DNA from: Nocardioides marmoribigeumensis
GTDB lineage: Bacteria > Actinomycetota > Actinomycetes > Propionibacteriales > Nocardioidaceae
Length of the DNA: 64,000 bases
Assembly: GCF_031458325.1 (NCBI RefSeq)
Contig: NZ_JAVDYG010000001.1
Span: 1,240,001 to 1,304,000, forward strand
Reading direction: 5' to 3'
The notes below the pieces were generated by a model that saw only the letters and a program-made list of their open reading frames with translations, searched no databases and had not been told where the DNA came from. Both the position numbers and the translations under genes were made by a program. The stretch's first letter is position 1. Each line of letters opens with the position of its first letter. Positions 1 through 9,659 of this stretch are shown here, in pieces.

Positions 1-879
1 CGCCTGGGCGACCGAGGTGTCCTGGTACTCGTCGAGGAGCACCACCGTGAAGCGTGCGCGCTCGGCCTCGCCGACCTCGGGGCAGGTGTCGGCCAGCCGC
101 GCACCCAGCGAGATCTGGTCGGAGAACTCCATCAGGCCGAGGCGACGCTTGAGGGAGCGGTAGTCGCGCACGAGGTGGAGCAGCTCGTCGCGCTGGTCGA
201 ACACGCGCAGCGCCTTGGCGAGGTCGTCCTGGTGCCCCTTGAGCGTGGAGACGGCCAGGGCCTCGGCGATGCGCAGACGCTCCCGGTCCTGCAGGGCGGT
301 CACCTCGGCGGGGTCGACGAGGTGCTCCGACATCGCGGCGTCGAGCGCGAGGAGGTAGGAGATCACCGTGCCGGGGTGCTCGCTGAGGTGCCGGACCTCG
401 CGGGTGTGCCGGCTGATCACACGGGCGGCGAGCTGGTGCCGGGCCGCCTCGGTGATCACCCGGGTGTCGGGCTCGTGCCCGATGCGCAGGCCGTGGTCGG
501 TGAGCAGGCTCGCGGCGTAGGAGTTGTAGGTCGCGATCGTCGGCTCGAGCGGCTCGGTCTCGGCGTCGGGGTCGCCGCCGACGGCCGCCTGGTCGAGCCC
601 GGCCGCGGCGAGCGCCTGACGCACGCGGGTGGCCAGCTCGGAGGCGGCCTTGGTCGTGAAGGTCAGGCCCAGGACCTCCTCGGGGCGGACGCGACCGGTG
701 CCGACCAGCCACACCACCCGGGCGGCCATGAGGGTGGTCTTGCCGGAGCCGGCGCCGGCGATCACCACGGCCGGGGCGAGGTCGGCGGTGACCGCCTCGA
801 ACTGCTCGGGGCTCAGGGGGAACGCGGCGTGCATGAACGCCTGCAGCTCCTCGGGCGTGCGCAGCCGCGGCGTGCTCAC
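1..879 (-). CDS. adnB: AdnB-like UvrD-family ATP-dependent helicase-nuclease subunit (N-terminal part)
   Basis: Only the first 293 residues are in the window; the gene runs off the left edge. The protein begins with a superfamily 1 helicase module. The Q-motif region contains LSPEQFEAV, Walker A is AGAGSGKTT, then comes LTFTTKAASELATRV, and Walker B (LLDEYQDTS) lies at the very edge. The GTG start at 879 overlaps the TGA of the preceding helicase-nuclease gene by 4 bases (GTGA), so the two are translationally coupled. Tandem UvrD-like genes in this order match the mycobacterial AdnA-AdnB heterodimer, which resects double-strand breaks; AdnB is the main motor. The nuclease half cannot be seen, so AdnB identity rests on context. 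A PcrA-like helicase remains possible. Confidence 0.8.
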   Translation of the reverse strand, partial: MSTPRLRTPEELQAFMHAAFPLSPEQFEAVTADLAPAVVIAGAGSGKTTLMAARVVWLVGTGRVRPEEVLGLTFTTKAASELATRVRQALAAAGLDQAAVGGDPDAETEPLEPTIATYNSYAASLLTDHGLRIGHEPDTRVITEAARHQLAARVISRHTREVRHLSEHPGTVISYLLALDAAMSEHLVDPAEVTALQDRERLRIAEALAVSTLKGHQDDLAKALRVFDQRDELLHLVRDYRSLKRRLGLMEFSDQISLGARLADTCPEVGEAERARFTVVLLDEYQDTSVAQA

Positions 880-3800
880 GACAGCACCGTCCCGCGGTTC
901 TGGGCCGGGCAGAGCCGGCGGAACTCGCAGCGCTCGCAGTGGCTGCCCGGCGTCGCCGGGAAGTCCTCGTCGCGGACCAGCCGCGCGGCCGCGGCGAGCT
1001 GTCGCTCCACGACCCGCAGGCCGTCGTCGCCGGGCGCCTGGGGGTCCTGCTGCTGCACCTTGGGCGCGTGGGCGGCGCCCTTGCCCGCACCGACGCGCAG
1101 GTGGACCAGCTCGGCCCCGCCACTGGCGCCGCGCGTGCCGAGCAGCTCGTCGAAGCCGCCGTGGTCGACGGCCAGCTGGTAGACGCCGAGCTGCGGGTTG
1201 TCCGGGATCTTGTTGTCGGGCGGGGGGTACTTCCCGGTCTTGAAGTCGATCACGACCACCCGGCCGTCCTCGTCGACCTCGAGCCGGTCGGCGGCGCCCC
1301 GCAGCCGCACCCGCTCTCCGCCGACGGTCAGCTCGACGGTGAAGCCCTGCTCGGCGGCGACCACCCGGCGGGCCGACGGCCGGCGGCTCCAGGTCAGGAA
1401 GCGCTCGAGCGCGGCCCGGGCCTCGGCCCGCTCGCGCGGTCCCGACCACGGCGTGCGGAACTGGATCTGCTGCCACACCGCGTCGACGTGCGCCATCAGG
1501 GCGTCGACGCTCACGTCGGGGTCGATCTCGCCCTTGACGTAGCGGTCGACGATGGTGTGCACGACCTTGCCGAAGCCCTGGGCCTGGGTCGTCGCGTTGC
1601 GCCCACCCGCCTCGCGCTCGAGGAACCACTGGGCCGGGCAGCGCTGGAGCCCCTCGAGCGCGCTGGCGCTCAGCGCCACGGGACGGTCCTCGGGACGGAC
1701 CGGCGTGCTCGCGCGGCTGCGGCCCCGCACGCCCCACCACGAGGCCGGGTCGGCAGCCGGCGCGACCGGACGCTCCCCCACGCGCTCCTGCGCGAGCCGC
1801 GCGAGCCGGCGTACGGCGGCCTCCCGCAGCGCGGGCGACCGGCTCTCGTCGGCGGCGGTGCGGCGCAGGTCGGCGACGAGCCCGTCGAGCGAGAGCGGCC
1901 GGACGGGCCGGCCGACGACGGCGCGCGCCTCGACCCCGAGCTCGGCGGTGAAGCGGGAGGGCTGGTCGCCGTCGTCGTCCGGCGAGGCCACCGCGGTGAC
2001 CAGCAGCCGCTGGCGGGCGCGCGTGCACGCGACGTAGAACAGCCGACGCTCCTCGGCGAGCAGCGCGCGGACGTCGAAGGCCGGCACGCCCGGCGCGACC
2101 GGGTCGAGGCCGACCTCCTCGACGTGGAGCAGCGTGGACCGCCGGCGCAGGTCGGGCCAGGTGCCCTCCTGGACGCCGTGGACGACGACGAGCCGCCACT
2201 CGAGCCCCTTGGAGCGGTGGGCGGTGAGCAGGCGCACGGCCTCTCCGCGGACGCCCGCGTCGGCGAGCGTGTCACCGGGGATCTGCTGCGCGGCGAGGGT
2301 CTCGAGGAAGGTCTGCGCCGTCGTGCGGTCGCGCTGGTCCTCGACCGACGAGGCCTCGTCGAAGAGCGCGCAGATCGCGTCGAGGTCGCGGTGGGCCGCC
2401 GCGGACCCGCCGCCGCCCCCGACCGCGACAGCGCGCAGCCGGCGGGGCCAGTCGGTGCCCGACCACAGGTGCCACAGGACCTGCTCGGCGCTCTCCCCCG
2501 CCGCGACCCGGGCGTGTGCGGCGGCGAGCAGGACGCCGAGCGACCGGGCCCGCTCGACCGCTGGGCCCTCGAGGCCGTCGAGCTGTCGGGGGTCGGCCAG
2601 GGCCTCGCGGACCAGCTCGTCACCCGACCGGGCCGCGACGCCGGAGGCGTGCTCGCGGTGGCGCAGCTGCTTGGCCAGGGAGCGCAGCCCGGTGACGTCG
2701 AGACCGCCGAGCGGGGACATCAGGAGCCCGGCGACCCGGCCGGCGTCGAGGTAGGAGGGCGAGGCGGGGTCGGTGACCGTGAGGTCCACCGCGGCGCGCA
2801 GCGCGTCGAGCAGGGGGCGGACCGCGGGCTCGTCGACCAGCGGGGTGTCGTCGGAGGCCACCTCGACCGGGACACCCGCGGCGAGCAGCGCCCGGCGGAG
2901 GCCCGGGATCGCGGTGCGGCCGCTGCGGACCAGGACCGCCATCTCGGACCAGCCGATGCCGTCCTCGAGGTGCGCACGGCGCAGGCGGTCGGCGGTGTGC
3001 TCCACCTCGGCCCTCGCGGTGTCGAAGTGCAGCACCTCCACCTCGCCGTCGCCGAAGGCGCCGGGGGCGGGACGCGGGGTGCGGAACGACCGGAACGCCT
3101 CCCCCGGGATGGCGCCGTGGGTGGGCAGCGCCTGGGCGACCGTGCGCGACGCCGCGAGCAGGCGGGGCCCGAAGCGCCGGGTGGTCTGCAGGGCGAGCAC
3201 CGGCGCCGGGCGGCCGTCGAGGTCGCGGAAGCGGTCGGGGAAGTCGAGGATGCCGCGCACGTCGGCGCCCCGGAAGCCGTAGATCGACTGGTCGGGGTCG
3301 CCCACGACGACCAGGTTGCGGCCGTCGCCGGCGATCGAGCGGAGCAGCGCGACCTGGCTGGGGTCGGTGTCCTGGTACTCGTCGACGAAGACCCACGACC
3401 AGCGCTGCCGCAGGGCCCGGCGCACGTCGGGGCGATCGGCGAGGCCACCGGCCTGCACGATGAGGTCGGCGTAGTCGACCGCGCCCTTGGCGTCGAGGAC
3501 GGTGAGGTACTGCTCGAGGAAGCGGCCAGCGGCCACCCACTCGGGGCGACCGCGCTCGGCGCCCAGCCGGGCCAGGTCGGGACCGGTCAGCCCGCGCTCG
3601 CGCGCCCGCGCCAGCAGCGACTGCACCTCGCGGGAGAACCCGCGGGTGCGCACGGCCTCCTGCAGCGACTCGGGCCAGCGGACCGCCTCGGGCGTGGGCT
3701 CGAGGAGCTCGCGGATCGTGACGTCCTGCACCGGCGCGGAGAGCAGCCGCGGCGGGGCCGCCCACGCGTCGGGGTCGGCCCACTCCTTGACCAGCGACCA

Positions 3801-4109
3801 GGCGAAGGAGTGGAAGGTCGAGGCCAGGTCGGAGCCGGTGGTGCGGCCCAGGCGGGCGGTCACCCGGTCGCGCAGCTGCTCGGCGGCCTTGCGGCTGAAG
3901 GTGAGGGCGAGGACCTCCGACGGGTCGACCCCACGCCGCTCGACGAGGTCGACGACCGCCTCGACCATGGTCGTGGTCTTGCCGGTGCCGGGACCGGCGA
4001 GCACCAGCAGCGGGCCGCCCGCGTGCTCCACCACCGCCTGCTGGGACGCGTCGAGCGTCGGCGCGGGCGCGGCGGTGCGCGCGGGGCGGCGCAGGAGGTA
4101 GGTCGTCAT
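876..4109 (-). CDS. adnA: AdnA-like helicase-nuclease subunit (UvrD motor plus RecB-type nuclease)
   Basis: 1077 residues, the usual size for AdnA. The N-terminal helicase has Walker A GPGTGKTT (about residue 39), LTFSRKAAEQL, Walker B VDEYQDTDPSQ, motif III GDPDQSIYGFRGAD, motif V LTAHRSKGLEW and motif VI FYVACTRARQRLL. The C-terminal third is a PD-(D/E)XK nuclease with GKVVHTIVDRY and the catalytic VVVIDFKTGK. Cysteines in LQRCPAQWF and in the terminal CERCEFRRLCP are placed as in AddB/AdnA-type iron-sulfur nuclease domains. The protein should act with the downstream AdnB-like subunit (4-base overlap) in end resection for recombination. It is divergent from the CoA-transferase gene, with 65 bases between the starts. 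All motifs are intact, so I expect an active enzyme. Confidence 0.9.
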   Translation of the reverse strand: MTTYLLRRPARTAAPAPTLDASQQAVVEHAGGPLLVLAGPGTGKTTTMVEAVVDLVERRGVDPSEVLALTFSRKAAEQLRDRVTARLGRTTGSDLASTFHSFAWSLVKEWADPDAWAAPPRLLSAPVQDVTIRELLEPTPEAVRWPESLQEAVRTRGFSREVQSLLARARERGLTGPDLARLGAERGRPEWVAAGRFLEQYLTVLDAKGAVDYADLIVQAGGLADRPDVRRALRQRWSWVFVDEYQDTDPSQVALLRSIAGDGRNLVVVGDPDQSIYGFRGADVRGILDFPDRFRDLDGRPAPVLALQTTRRFGPRLLAASRTVAQALPTHGAIPGEAFRSFRTPRPAPGAFGDGEVEVLHFDTARAEVEHTADRLRRAHLEDGIGWSEMAVLVRSGRTAIPGLRRALLAAGVPVEVASDDTPLVDEPAVRPLLDALRAAVDLTVTDPASPSYLDAGRVAGLLMSPLGGLDVTGLRSLAKQLRHREHASGVAARSGDELVREALADPRQLDGLEGPAVERARSLGVLLAAAHARVAAGESAEQVLWHLWSGTDWPRRLRAVAVGGGGGSAAAHRDLDAICALFDEASSVEDQRDRTTAQTFLETLAAQQIPGDTLADAGVRGEAVRLLTAHRSKGLEWRLVVVHGVQEGTWPDLRRRSTLLHVEEVGLDPVAPGVPAFDVRALLAEERRLFYVACTRARQRLLVTAVASPDDDGDQPSRFTAELGVEARAVVGRPVRPLSLDGLVADLRRTAADESRSPALREAAVRRLARLAQERVGERPVAPAADPASWWGVRGRSRASTPVRPEDRPVALSASALEGLQRCPAQWFLEREAGGRNATTQAQGFGKVVHTIVDRYVKGEIDPDVSVDALMAHVDAVWQQIQFRTPWSGPRERAEARAALERFLTWSRRPSARRVVAAEQGFTVELTVGGERVRLRGAADRLEVDEDGRVVVIDFKTGKYPPPDNKIPDNPQLGVYQLAVDHGGFDELLGTRGASGGAELVHLRVGAGKGAAHAPKVQQQDPQAPGDDGLRVVERQLAAAARLVRDEDFPATPGSHCERCEFRRLCPAQNRGTVLS

Positions 4110-4162
4110 CGCGTCCTATCCCAGCACGGCGCTCCGACAGAAGCCGAGGGGCACGCGCCGGT

Positions 4163-4168
4163 TAGCGT
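4163..4168 (+). promoter_or_regulatory. -10 box TAGCGT of a leaderless promoter for the CaiB-type gene
   Basis: TAGCGT ends 6 bases before the ATG at 4175, so transcription should start at or next to the start codon. No Shine-Dalgarno sequence precedes the ATG, which supports a leaderless message. Confidence 0.5.
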
Positions 4169-4174
4169 CTCCGC

Positions 4175-5347
4175 ATGGACGACACGCCGGCGAACCCCCG
4201 CGGCCCCCTCGACGGGGTGCTCGTCCTCGACCTCACGCGCGCCCTCGCCGGGCCCCACGCCGCGATGATGCTCGGCGACCTCGGGGCGCGCGTGGTCAAG
4301 GTCGAGGGGCCCGACGGCGACGACAGCCGCGGGTGGGGACCGCCGTTCGTGGGCGAGGCGCAGAGCCGCCAGTCGACGTACTTCATGTCGGCCAACCGCA
4401 ACAAGGAGTCGGTCGTCCTCGACCTCAAGCAGGACGACGACCTCGCGCTGCTCGAGCGCATGGTGCGCCGGGCGGACGTGCTCCTGGAGAACTTCCGGAC
4501 CGGGGTCATGGACCGGCTCGGCCTGGGCGAGCGACGTCTCCACGAGCTCAACCCGCGGCTCGTGCTGGGGTCGGTCACCGGGTTCGGCCACGACGGTCCC
4601 GAGGCGACCCGGCCCGGCTTCGACCAGATCGCCCAGGGCGAGGGCGGCCTGATGAGCATCACCGGCGACACGCCCACCCGGGTCGGCGTGCCGATCGCCG
4701 ACCTGCTGGCCGGCATGAACCTCGCCTACGGCGTGACCGCCGCCCTGCTCGAGCGCGAGCGGACCGGCCGAGGGCGCACCGTCCGTACGTCGCTGCTCGC
4801 CGGCGTCGTCGGCGTGCACGCCTTCCAGGGCACGATGTGGACCGTCGGTGGCGTGGTGCCCCGCCCGACGGGCGCGCACCACGCGGCCATCGCGCCCTAC
4901 GGCCTGTACGCCGCCGCCGACGCGCCGCTGCAGGTCGCGTGCGCGAACGACAAGCTGTGGCGGCTGCTCGCCGGCCTGCTCGGGCTCGACACCGCCGACC
5001 CGCGCTTCGCCACCAACGCCGACCGGGTCGCGCACCGCGAGGACCTGACCTGCGCGATCGAGGACGTCCTGGCGACCCGCACCGCCGAGGAGTGGCTCGC
5101 CGACCTCGCCGCGCTGGGCGTGCCGGCCGGCAAGGTGCGCACGATCGACGACGTCTACGCCTGGGAGCAGACCCGCTCCCAGCACCTGCTCCTGGAGGTG
5201 GAGCACCCCGCCCACGGGACCCTCACGTTGCCCGGCTCGCCCCTGCGCTGGGACGACCAGCCGTGGTCGGGCGGTCGCCGCGACCACCTGCCGCCGCCGC
5301 TGCTGGGCGAGCACACCGACGCGGTGAGGGCCGAGTTCAGCGACTGA
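4175..5347 (+). CDS. CaiB/BaiF family (class III) CoA-transferase
   Basis: 390 residues, typical for family III CoA-transferases, which move CoA between acyl groups through a glutamyl/aspartyl-acyl intermediate. Family marks are the N-terminal GVLVLDLTRALAGPHAAMML, LGARVVKVE, the stretch NRNKESVVLDL, LLENFRTGVMDRLG, and GVPIADLLAGM near residue 170, where the catalytic Asp lies. The C-terminal half carries the usual GVPAGKVRTIDDV element. The substrate (oxalate, carnitine, succinyl or another acyl-CoA) cannot be read from the sequence. The gene stands alone on its strand and its 3' end overlaps the convergent carbamate kinase gene by 11 bases. The ATG at 4175 is supported by a leaderless-type -10 box. 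Confidence 0.88.
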   Translation: MDDTPANPRGPLDGVLVLDLTRALAGPHAAMMLGDLGARVVKVEGPDGDDSRGWGPPFVGEAQSRQSTYFMSANRNKESVVLDLKQDDDLALLERMVRRADVLLENFRTGVMDRLGLGERRLHELNPRLVLGSVTGFGHDGPEATRPGFDQIAQGEGGLMSITGDTPTRVGVPIADLLAGMNLAYGVTAALLERERTGRGRTVRTSLLAGVVGVHAFQGTMWTVGGVVPRPTGAHHAAIAPYGLYAAADAPLQVACANDKLWRLLAGLLGLDTADPRFATNADRVAHREDLTCAIEDVLATRTAEEWLADLAALGVPAGKVRTIDDVYAWEQTRSQHLLLEVEHPAHGTLTLPGSPLRWDDQPWSGGRRDHLPPPLLGEHTDAVRAEFSD

Positions 5348-6269
5348 CGCGCGTGCCGGCCGTGCCGGTGACCGCGTCGGCGATGTGGCACAGCGAGGTG
5401 ATCACCCCGGTGCCGCCGGTGCGCTCGGCGAAGCGGGTGACCGCCTGCACCTTGGGACGCATCGAGCCGGCGGGGAGGTCCTCGCGCGCGGCGATCTCGC
5501 GCAGCTCGGCCACGCTCACCGACCCCACCGGGCGGGGGTCGTCGGTGTCGAAGCCGGTCATCACCGCCTCGACGTCGGTGGCGATGACCAGCAGGTCGGC
5601 CTCGATGTGCTCGGCCACCAGGGCGGCGGTGAGGTCCTTGTCGATCACGGCCTCGACGCCCTCGAGCGAGCCGTCGGGACGTCGCACGGTCGGCACGCCG
5701 CCACCCCCGGAGCAGACCACGACGAACCCGGCGGCGAGCAGCGCGTCGGCGGCCGCCGCGTCGAGGGTGTCGACCGGCTCGGGCGAGGCCACCACCCGGC
5801 GCCAGCCCTTGCGGGGCACCTCGGTGAAGACCTGGCCGTGCTCCTCCAGCACCGACTTCTCGTCCTCGGTGAGGTGACGGCCGATCGGCTTGGTGGGGTG
5901 GGCGAACCCCGGGTCGCCGGCGTCCACGAGCGTGCGGGACACCAGGGTCGCCGTACGCCCCGGGTGACCGCGGCGCGCCAGCTCGGCGTCGAGCGCGTCC
6001 ATCAGCAGCGTCCCGATCGTGGCCTGGGTCTGGGCGTCGCACCAGTCCAGCGGGTCGGGGGGTACGTCGGCCGCGGCCAGCTCGTTGCGCCGCAGCAGGT
6101 CGCCGACCTGGGGCCCGTTGCCGTGGGTGAGGAGCACCTCGTGGCCGGCGGTGACGACGTCGGCCAGCGGCCCGACGGCCCGGCCGACCGCCGCCCGCTG
6201 GTCGTCCGGGGAGTCCCCGCCGTCGTCCCCGACGAGCGCGTTGCCGCCCAGCGCGATGACCAGGCGCAT
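5337..6269 (-). CDS. arcC: Carbamate kinase
   Basis: 310 residues of the amino-acid kinase fold. Diagnostic stretches are MRLVIALGGNAL at the N-terminus, THGNGPQVGDLLRRNE, the phosphate-binding CSGGGGVPTVRR and the adjacent EAVIDKDLTAALVA, and LLVIATDVEAV. GSMRPKVQAVTRF is near the C-terminus. Carbamate kinase makes ATP from carbamoyl phosphate and ADP (or the reverse). No arginine deiminase or ornithine carbamoyltransferase gene is nearby, so this is not a classical ADI operon. The gene is the last of a minus-strand operon, 3 bases behind the metallo-beta-lactamase gene and behind mscR. An AllH-like DUF2877 gene lies about 15 kb away, which may be relevant to carbamoyl metabolism. Confidence 0.92.
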   Translation of the reverse strand: MRLVIALGGNALVGDDGGDSPDDQRAAVGRAVGPLADVVTAGHEVLLTHGNGPQVGDLLRRNELAAADVPPDPLDWCDAQTQATIGTLLMDALDAELARRGHPGRTATLVSRTLVDAGDPGFAHPTKPIGRHLTEDEKSVLEEHGQVFTEVPRKGWRRVVASPEPVDTLDAAAADALLAAGFVVVCSGGGGVPTVRRPDGSLEGVEAVIDKDLTAALVAEHIEADLLVIATDVEAVMTGFDTDDPRPVGSVSVAELREIAAREDLPAGSMRPKVQAVTRFAERTGGTGVITSLCHIADAVTGTAGTRVSR

Positions 6270-6272
6270 GGG

Positions 6273-6875
6273 CTACTCCATCCGGTCGCGCTCCTCGGCG
6301 ATCGTGGTGTCGTCGCCGTGGCCAGTGTGGACGACGGTGTGGCCCGGGAGGGCGAAAAGCCGCGTGCGGATCGACGCGACGATGACGTCGGCGTCGCTGA
6401 AGGAGCGGCCCGTGGCTCCCGGACCGCCCTGGAACAGCGTGTCGCCGGTGAACACCGCGTCGAGGTCGGGCACGTGGAAGCACACCGCGCCGGGCGCGTG
6501 GCCCGGCGTGTGCAGCACGCGCAGGACCGTGCCGGCGACCTCGATCTCCTGCCCGTCGGCGAGGTCGTGGTCCCACCGCGTGGTCGGGTGGGTCAGCTCC
6601 CACACCGGGGCGTCGTCGGGGTGCAGGTGGATCGGGGCACCCGTGCGCTCCCGCACGTCGGGGGCCACGCGGACGTGGTCGTCGTGGGCGTGCGTGCACA
6701 GGACCGCGACCAGCCGGCGCGAGCCCACCGCGTCGAGGATGGCGTCGACCGAGTGCGGGGCGTCGATGACCACGCACTCCTCGTCGTCGCCCAGCACCCA
6801 CACGTTGTTGTCGACGTCGAAGGTCTCGCCGTCGAGCGAGAAGGTCCCCGACGTGACCACGTGGTCCACCCTCAC
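6273..6875 (-). CDS. MBL-fold hydrolase linked to the mycothiol-dependent dehydrogenase
   Basis: 200 residues. The metal-binding signature [14 protein letters not shown] (HxHxDH), the later [13 protein letters not shown], the aspartate of [13 protein letters not shown] and the final [10 protein letters not shown] match glyoxalase II-like metallo-beta-lactamases. The GTG start at 6875 overlaps the TGA of mscR by 4 bases (GTGA); an internal GTG two codons later is the alternative. In mycobacteria an MBL hydrolase gene also sits directly beside mscR (Rv2259/Rv2260). The likely job is hydrolysis of an S-acyl mycothiol thioester such as S-formylmycothiol after formaldehyde oxidation. That role is inferred from context. 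Confidence 0.85.
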   Translation of the reverse strand: MRVDHVVTSGTFSLDGETFDVDNNVWVLGDDEECVVIDAPHSVDAILDAVGSRRLVAVLCTHAHDDHVRVAPDVRERTGAPIHLHPDDAPVWELTHPTTRWDHDLADGQEIEVAGTVLRVLHTPGHAPGAVCFHVPDLDAVFTGDTLFQGGPGATGRSFSDADVIVASIRTRLFALPGHTVVHTGHGDDTTIAEERDRME

Positions 6876-7957
6876 AGCTCGACCACCGATCGCAGGACGT
6901 CGCCGTGGTGCATGCGCTCGAAGGCGGCCTCGACGTCGTCCAGCCCGATGCGCTCGGACACGAACGCGTCGAGGTCGAGCCGGCCCTGCTGGTAGAGGTC
7001 GACCAGCATCGGGAAGTCGCGGTCCGGCAGGCAGTCGCCGTACCACGACGACTTGAGCGCACCGCCGCGACCGAAGACGTCGATCAGCGGGAGGTCGGGG
7101 ATGCGCATGTCGGGGGTGGGCACCCCCACGAGCACCACGGTGCCGGCCAGGTCCCGGGCGTAGAACGCCTGCTTCCACGTCTCGGGGCGCCCGACCGCGT
7201 CGATGACGACGTCGGCGCCGAACCCGTCGGTGAGCTCCTGGATCGCCTCGACCGCGTCGCGCTCCTTGCTGTTGACGGTGTGCGTCGCCCCGAGCCCGCG
7301 CGCCCACTCCAGCTTGCGGTCGTCGAGGTCCACCGCGATGATCCGGCTCGCGCCGGCGAGCGCGGAGCCCGCGACCGCCGCGGCGCCGACACCGCCGCAG
7401 CCGATGACCGCGACGCTCTTGCCCCGCCCCACGGCGCCGGTGTTGATCGCCGCGCCGATGCCCGCCATCACGCCGCAGCCCAGCAGGCCCACGGCCGCGG
7501 GCGAGGCGGACGGGTCGACCTTGGTGCACTGGCCGGAGTGCACCAGCGTCTTCTCCGCGAAGGCGCCGATGCCGAGCGCCGGGGTCAGCTCGGTGCCGTC
7601 CTCGAGCGTCATCCGCTGCTCGGCGTTGAAGGTCGAGAAGCAGTACCACGGCTCGCCGCGGCGGCACGCGCGGCAGTCGCCGCACACCGCGCGCCAGTTG
7701 AGGATCACGAAGTCACCGGGGGCGACGTTCGTCACGCCCTCGCCCACGGACTCCACGACGCCGGCTGCCTCGTGGCCCAGCAGGAACGGGAAGTCGTCGT
7801 TGATCCCTCCCTCGCGGTAGTGCAGGTCGGTGTGGCACACCCCGCAGGTCTGCACCTGGACGACCGCCTCGCCGGGGCCCGGATCCGGCACCAGCACGGT
7901 CTCCACCGAGACCGGCTCGCCCTTGGCGCGGGCGACGACTCCTCTGACCTTCTGCAC
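6872..7957 (-). CDS. mscR: S-nitrosomycothiol reductase / mycothiol-dependent formaldehyde dehydrogenase
   Basis: 361 residues with a GTG start at 7957, chosen because GGAGGAG lies 5 bases upstream and the length equals mycobacterial MscR. A zinc-dependent medium-chain dehydrogenase: catalytic Cys/His in [20 protein letters not shown] and LLGHEAAG, structural zinc cysteines in [15 protein letters not shown], and NAD-binding [12 protein letters not shown]. The conserved [18 protein letters not shown] block near residue 310 is what I know from mycobacterial AdhE2/MscR. The enzyme detoxifies formaldehyde and S-nitrosomycothiol using mycothiol, the actinobacterial thiol. It is first in an operon with the MBL hydrolase and carbamate kinase. 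Confidence 0.9.
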   Translation of the reverse strand: MQKVRGVVARAKGEPVSVETVLVPDPGPGEAVVQVQTCGVCHTDLHYREGGINDDFPFLLGHEAAGVVESVGEGVTNVAPGDFVILNWRAVCGDCRACRRGEPWYCFSTFNAEQRMTLEDGTELTPALGIGAFAEKTLVHSGQCTKVDPSASPAAVGLLGCGVMAGIGAAINTGAVGRGKSVAVIGCGGVGAAAVAGSALAGASRIIAVDLDDRKLEWARGLGATHTVNSKERDAVEAIQELTDGFGADVVIDAVGRPETWKQAFYARDLAGTVVLVGVPTPDMRIPDLPLIDVFGRGGALKSSWYGDCLPDRDFPMLVDLYQQGRLDLDAFVSERIGLDDVEAAFERMHHGDVLRSVVEL

Positions 7958-8047
7958 GGGCACTCCTCCGCCGTCGGGGTAACAGGTGGCCGGGCCGACA
8001 CCCGGCATCGGGCTCAACCTATGCGGGCTCGTGAAACACTCACCCGC

Positions 8048-9610
8048 GTGACCGGGGATCTCGACAGCACCGCCCCGCGTCGTCGTGTCCCCCGCCCCGA
8101 CCTGCTCGGTCTCCTCGTGGCCGCGGCCTCAGCCGCGGTCTTCGTGAGCCACGGCTTCCTCGGGCGGCTCGACCGCGACCTCGCGATCTACACCTACGCC
8201 GGCCAGCGCGTGGCCGACGGCCTGCCGCCGTACGTCGGCATCGTCAACCGGTCCGGCCCGCTCAGCCACCTCGCCCCCGGCCTGGGGATCTGGGTCGGGC
8301 GCTGGTTCGACGCCCCCGACGTCACGTCGGCCCGGGTGCTCTTCCTCGTGCTCTCGGTCGCGGCGGTGTACGCCGCCCACCGGCTCGGCCGGGCCCTGCT
8401 CGGCTCGCCGTGGCTCGGGGCCGGAGTCGGCCTCACCCTGGTCGCGGTGCACGGCTTCGTCGACTACGCCTCCCGCGGCCCGCGCGAGAAGACGTTGATG
8501 GTCCTCCTCCTGCTGCTGGCCCTCGAGGCGGTCGTCCGCCGTCGCTGGGCGACGACCGGGGTGCTGGTCAGCCTGGCGACCCTCACCTGGCAGCCCGTGT
8601 TCTTCGCCGCGATCGCGACCGCCCTCGTCGGGCTGGCGCTCGAGCGTCGGGGTCACCGCTGGCGTGCCCTGCTCCGCCTCGGCATCGGCGGCGTGGTCCC
8701 CCTCGGCGCGTTCATGGCGTGGTACGCCGCGATCGGCCACCTGCAGGACTTCCTCGACTGCTTCGTGCTCATCCACGTGCGCTACACCCGGCAGCAGAGC
8801 GCGCTGCACGACCTGCCGCGGTGGGGGCAGGACCTGGTCGACCACTACGGGTTCTCGCTGTGGGTGATGGTCCTGGGCCTCGTCGCCTCGATGGTCGCCG
8901 CGGTCGTCGCCGCGGTCCGCCTGGTCCGCGTGGCCCGGCGCCGCACGGAGCGCACCGAGGAGCAGCGGGCCCTCGACGCGGCGCTGCTGGCGATCGGGGT
9001 GGGCACGGTCGCGTCGCTGGCCTGGACCGTCCGGGCCTACAACGGCTGGCCGGACGCCTTCTTGGTGTTCCCGTTCGCGGTGGCCGGGATCGCGGTGGTC
9101 CTCGGGGCCGTGCGGGGCCTGGCCGGGTCCCGGGCGGCGGTGGCGGTCGCGCTGGCCTGGAGCGTCGCGGCGGTCGCGCTGGGCGCCGTCTACGCGGTCG
9201 ACTCACGCTCCGACGGCCTGGAGCTGCAGCGCGCCCACGCGACCGCGATCATGGCCGCGGTCGGACCGGACGCGACCATGCTGTCGATCCAGGCGCCGGC
9301 CCCGCTCGTGGTGACCGGTCACGTGGACCCGATCCGCCACCAGATGTTCAGCCTCGGTCTCCAGAACTACGTCGCCGAGATCTGGCCCGGCGGTCTCGCC
9401 GGGCTGCGCGACTACCTGCTGCGCACCCGCCCGACGGTCGTCGTCGTCGCGGCGGGGTTCCGTCCGCCCTGGGTCGAGCAGCTGCTGGAGGAGGGCTACG
9501 CCCGCGTCGGCTTCGACCGGTCGGGCGGCTACAGCTGGTTCGTGAGCAACGAGGTCCCCGAGGAGAGGCGGACCGCGGCCCAGGACGTCCTGCGCGACGC
9601 CACGGGCTGA
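8048..9610 (+). CDS. GT-C type polytopic membrane glycosyltransferase
   Basis: About 520 residues with roughly ten hydrophobic segments followed by a soluble C-terminal domain of about 130 residues. This is the layout of GT-C enzymes that use polyprenyl-phosphate sugars outside the membrane (ArnT, PMT). The first extracytoplasmic loop holds [18 protein letters not shown], with acidic residues where GT-C enzymes carry their catalytic Asp, and then [17 protein letters not shown]. The exact family is not recognised. I prefer GTG at 8048, seven bases after a weak -10 (AACACT); an in-frame ATG at 8021 would add nine residues. It is the first gene of the sugar cluster and is divergent from mscR. 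Confidence 0.72.
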   Translation: MTGDLDSTAPRRRVPRPDLLGLLVAAASAAVFVSHGFLGRLDRDLAIYTYAGQRVADGLPPYVGIVNRSGPLSHLAPGLGIWVGRWFDAPDVTSARVLFLVLSVAAVYAAHRLGRALLGSPWLGAGVGLTLVAVHGFVDYASRGPREKTLMVLLLLLALEAVVRRRWATTGVLVSLATLTWQPVFFAAIATALVGLALERRGHRWRALLRLGIGGVVPLGAFMAWYAAIGHLQDFLDCFVLIHVRYTRQQSALHDLPRWGQDLVDHYGFSLWVMVLGLVASMVAAVVAAVRLVRVARRRTERTEEQRALDAALLAIGVGTVASLAWTVRAYNGWPDAFLVFPFAVAGIAVVLGAVRGLAGSRAAVAVALAWSVAAVALGAVYAVDSRSDGLELQRAHATAIMAAVGPDATMLSIQAPAPLVVTGHVDPIRHQMFSLGLQNYVAEIWPGGLAGLRDYLLRTRPTVVVVAAGFRPPWVEQLLEEGYARVGFDRSGGYSWFVSNEVPEERRTAAQDVLRDATG

Positions 9611-9659
9611 GGGCTCGCCGGTGCCCGGGCCTCACGCCGGGTGTGCCACGATTCGCCCC

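Noticed and set aside
939-4268. A long open frame antisense to the AdnA-like gene
   Set aside because: It is rich in Ala, Gly, Arg and Val with no recognisable motif. The opposite strand encodes a motif-complete helicase-nuclease. High GC produces such shadow frames.
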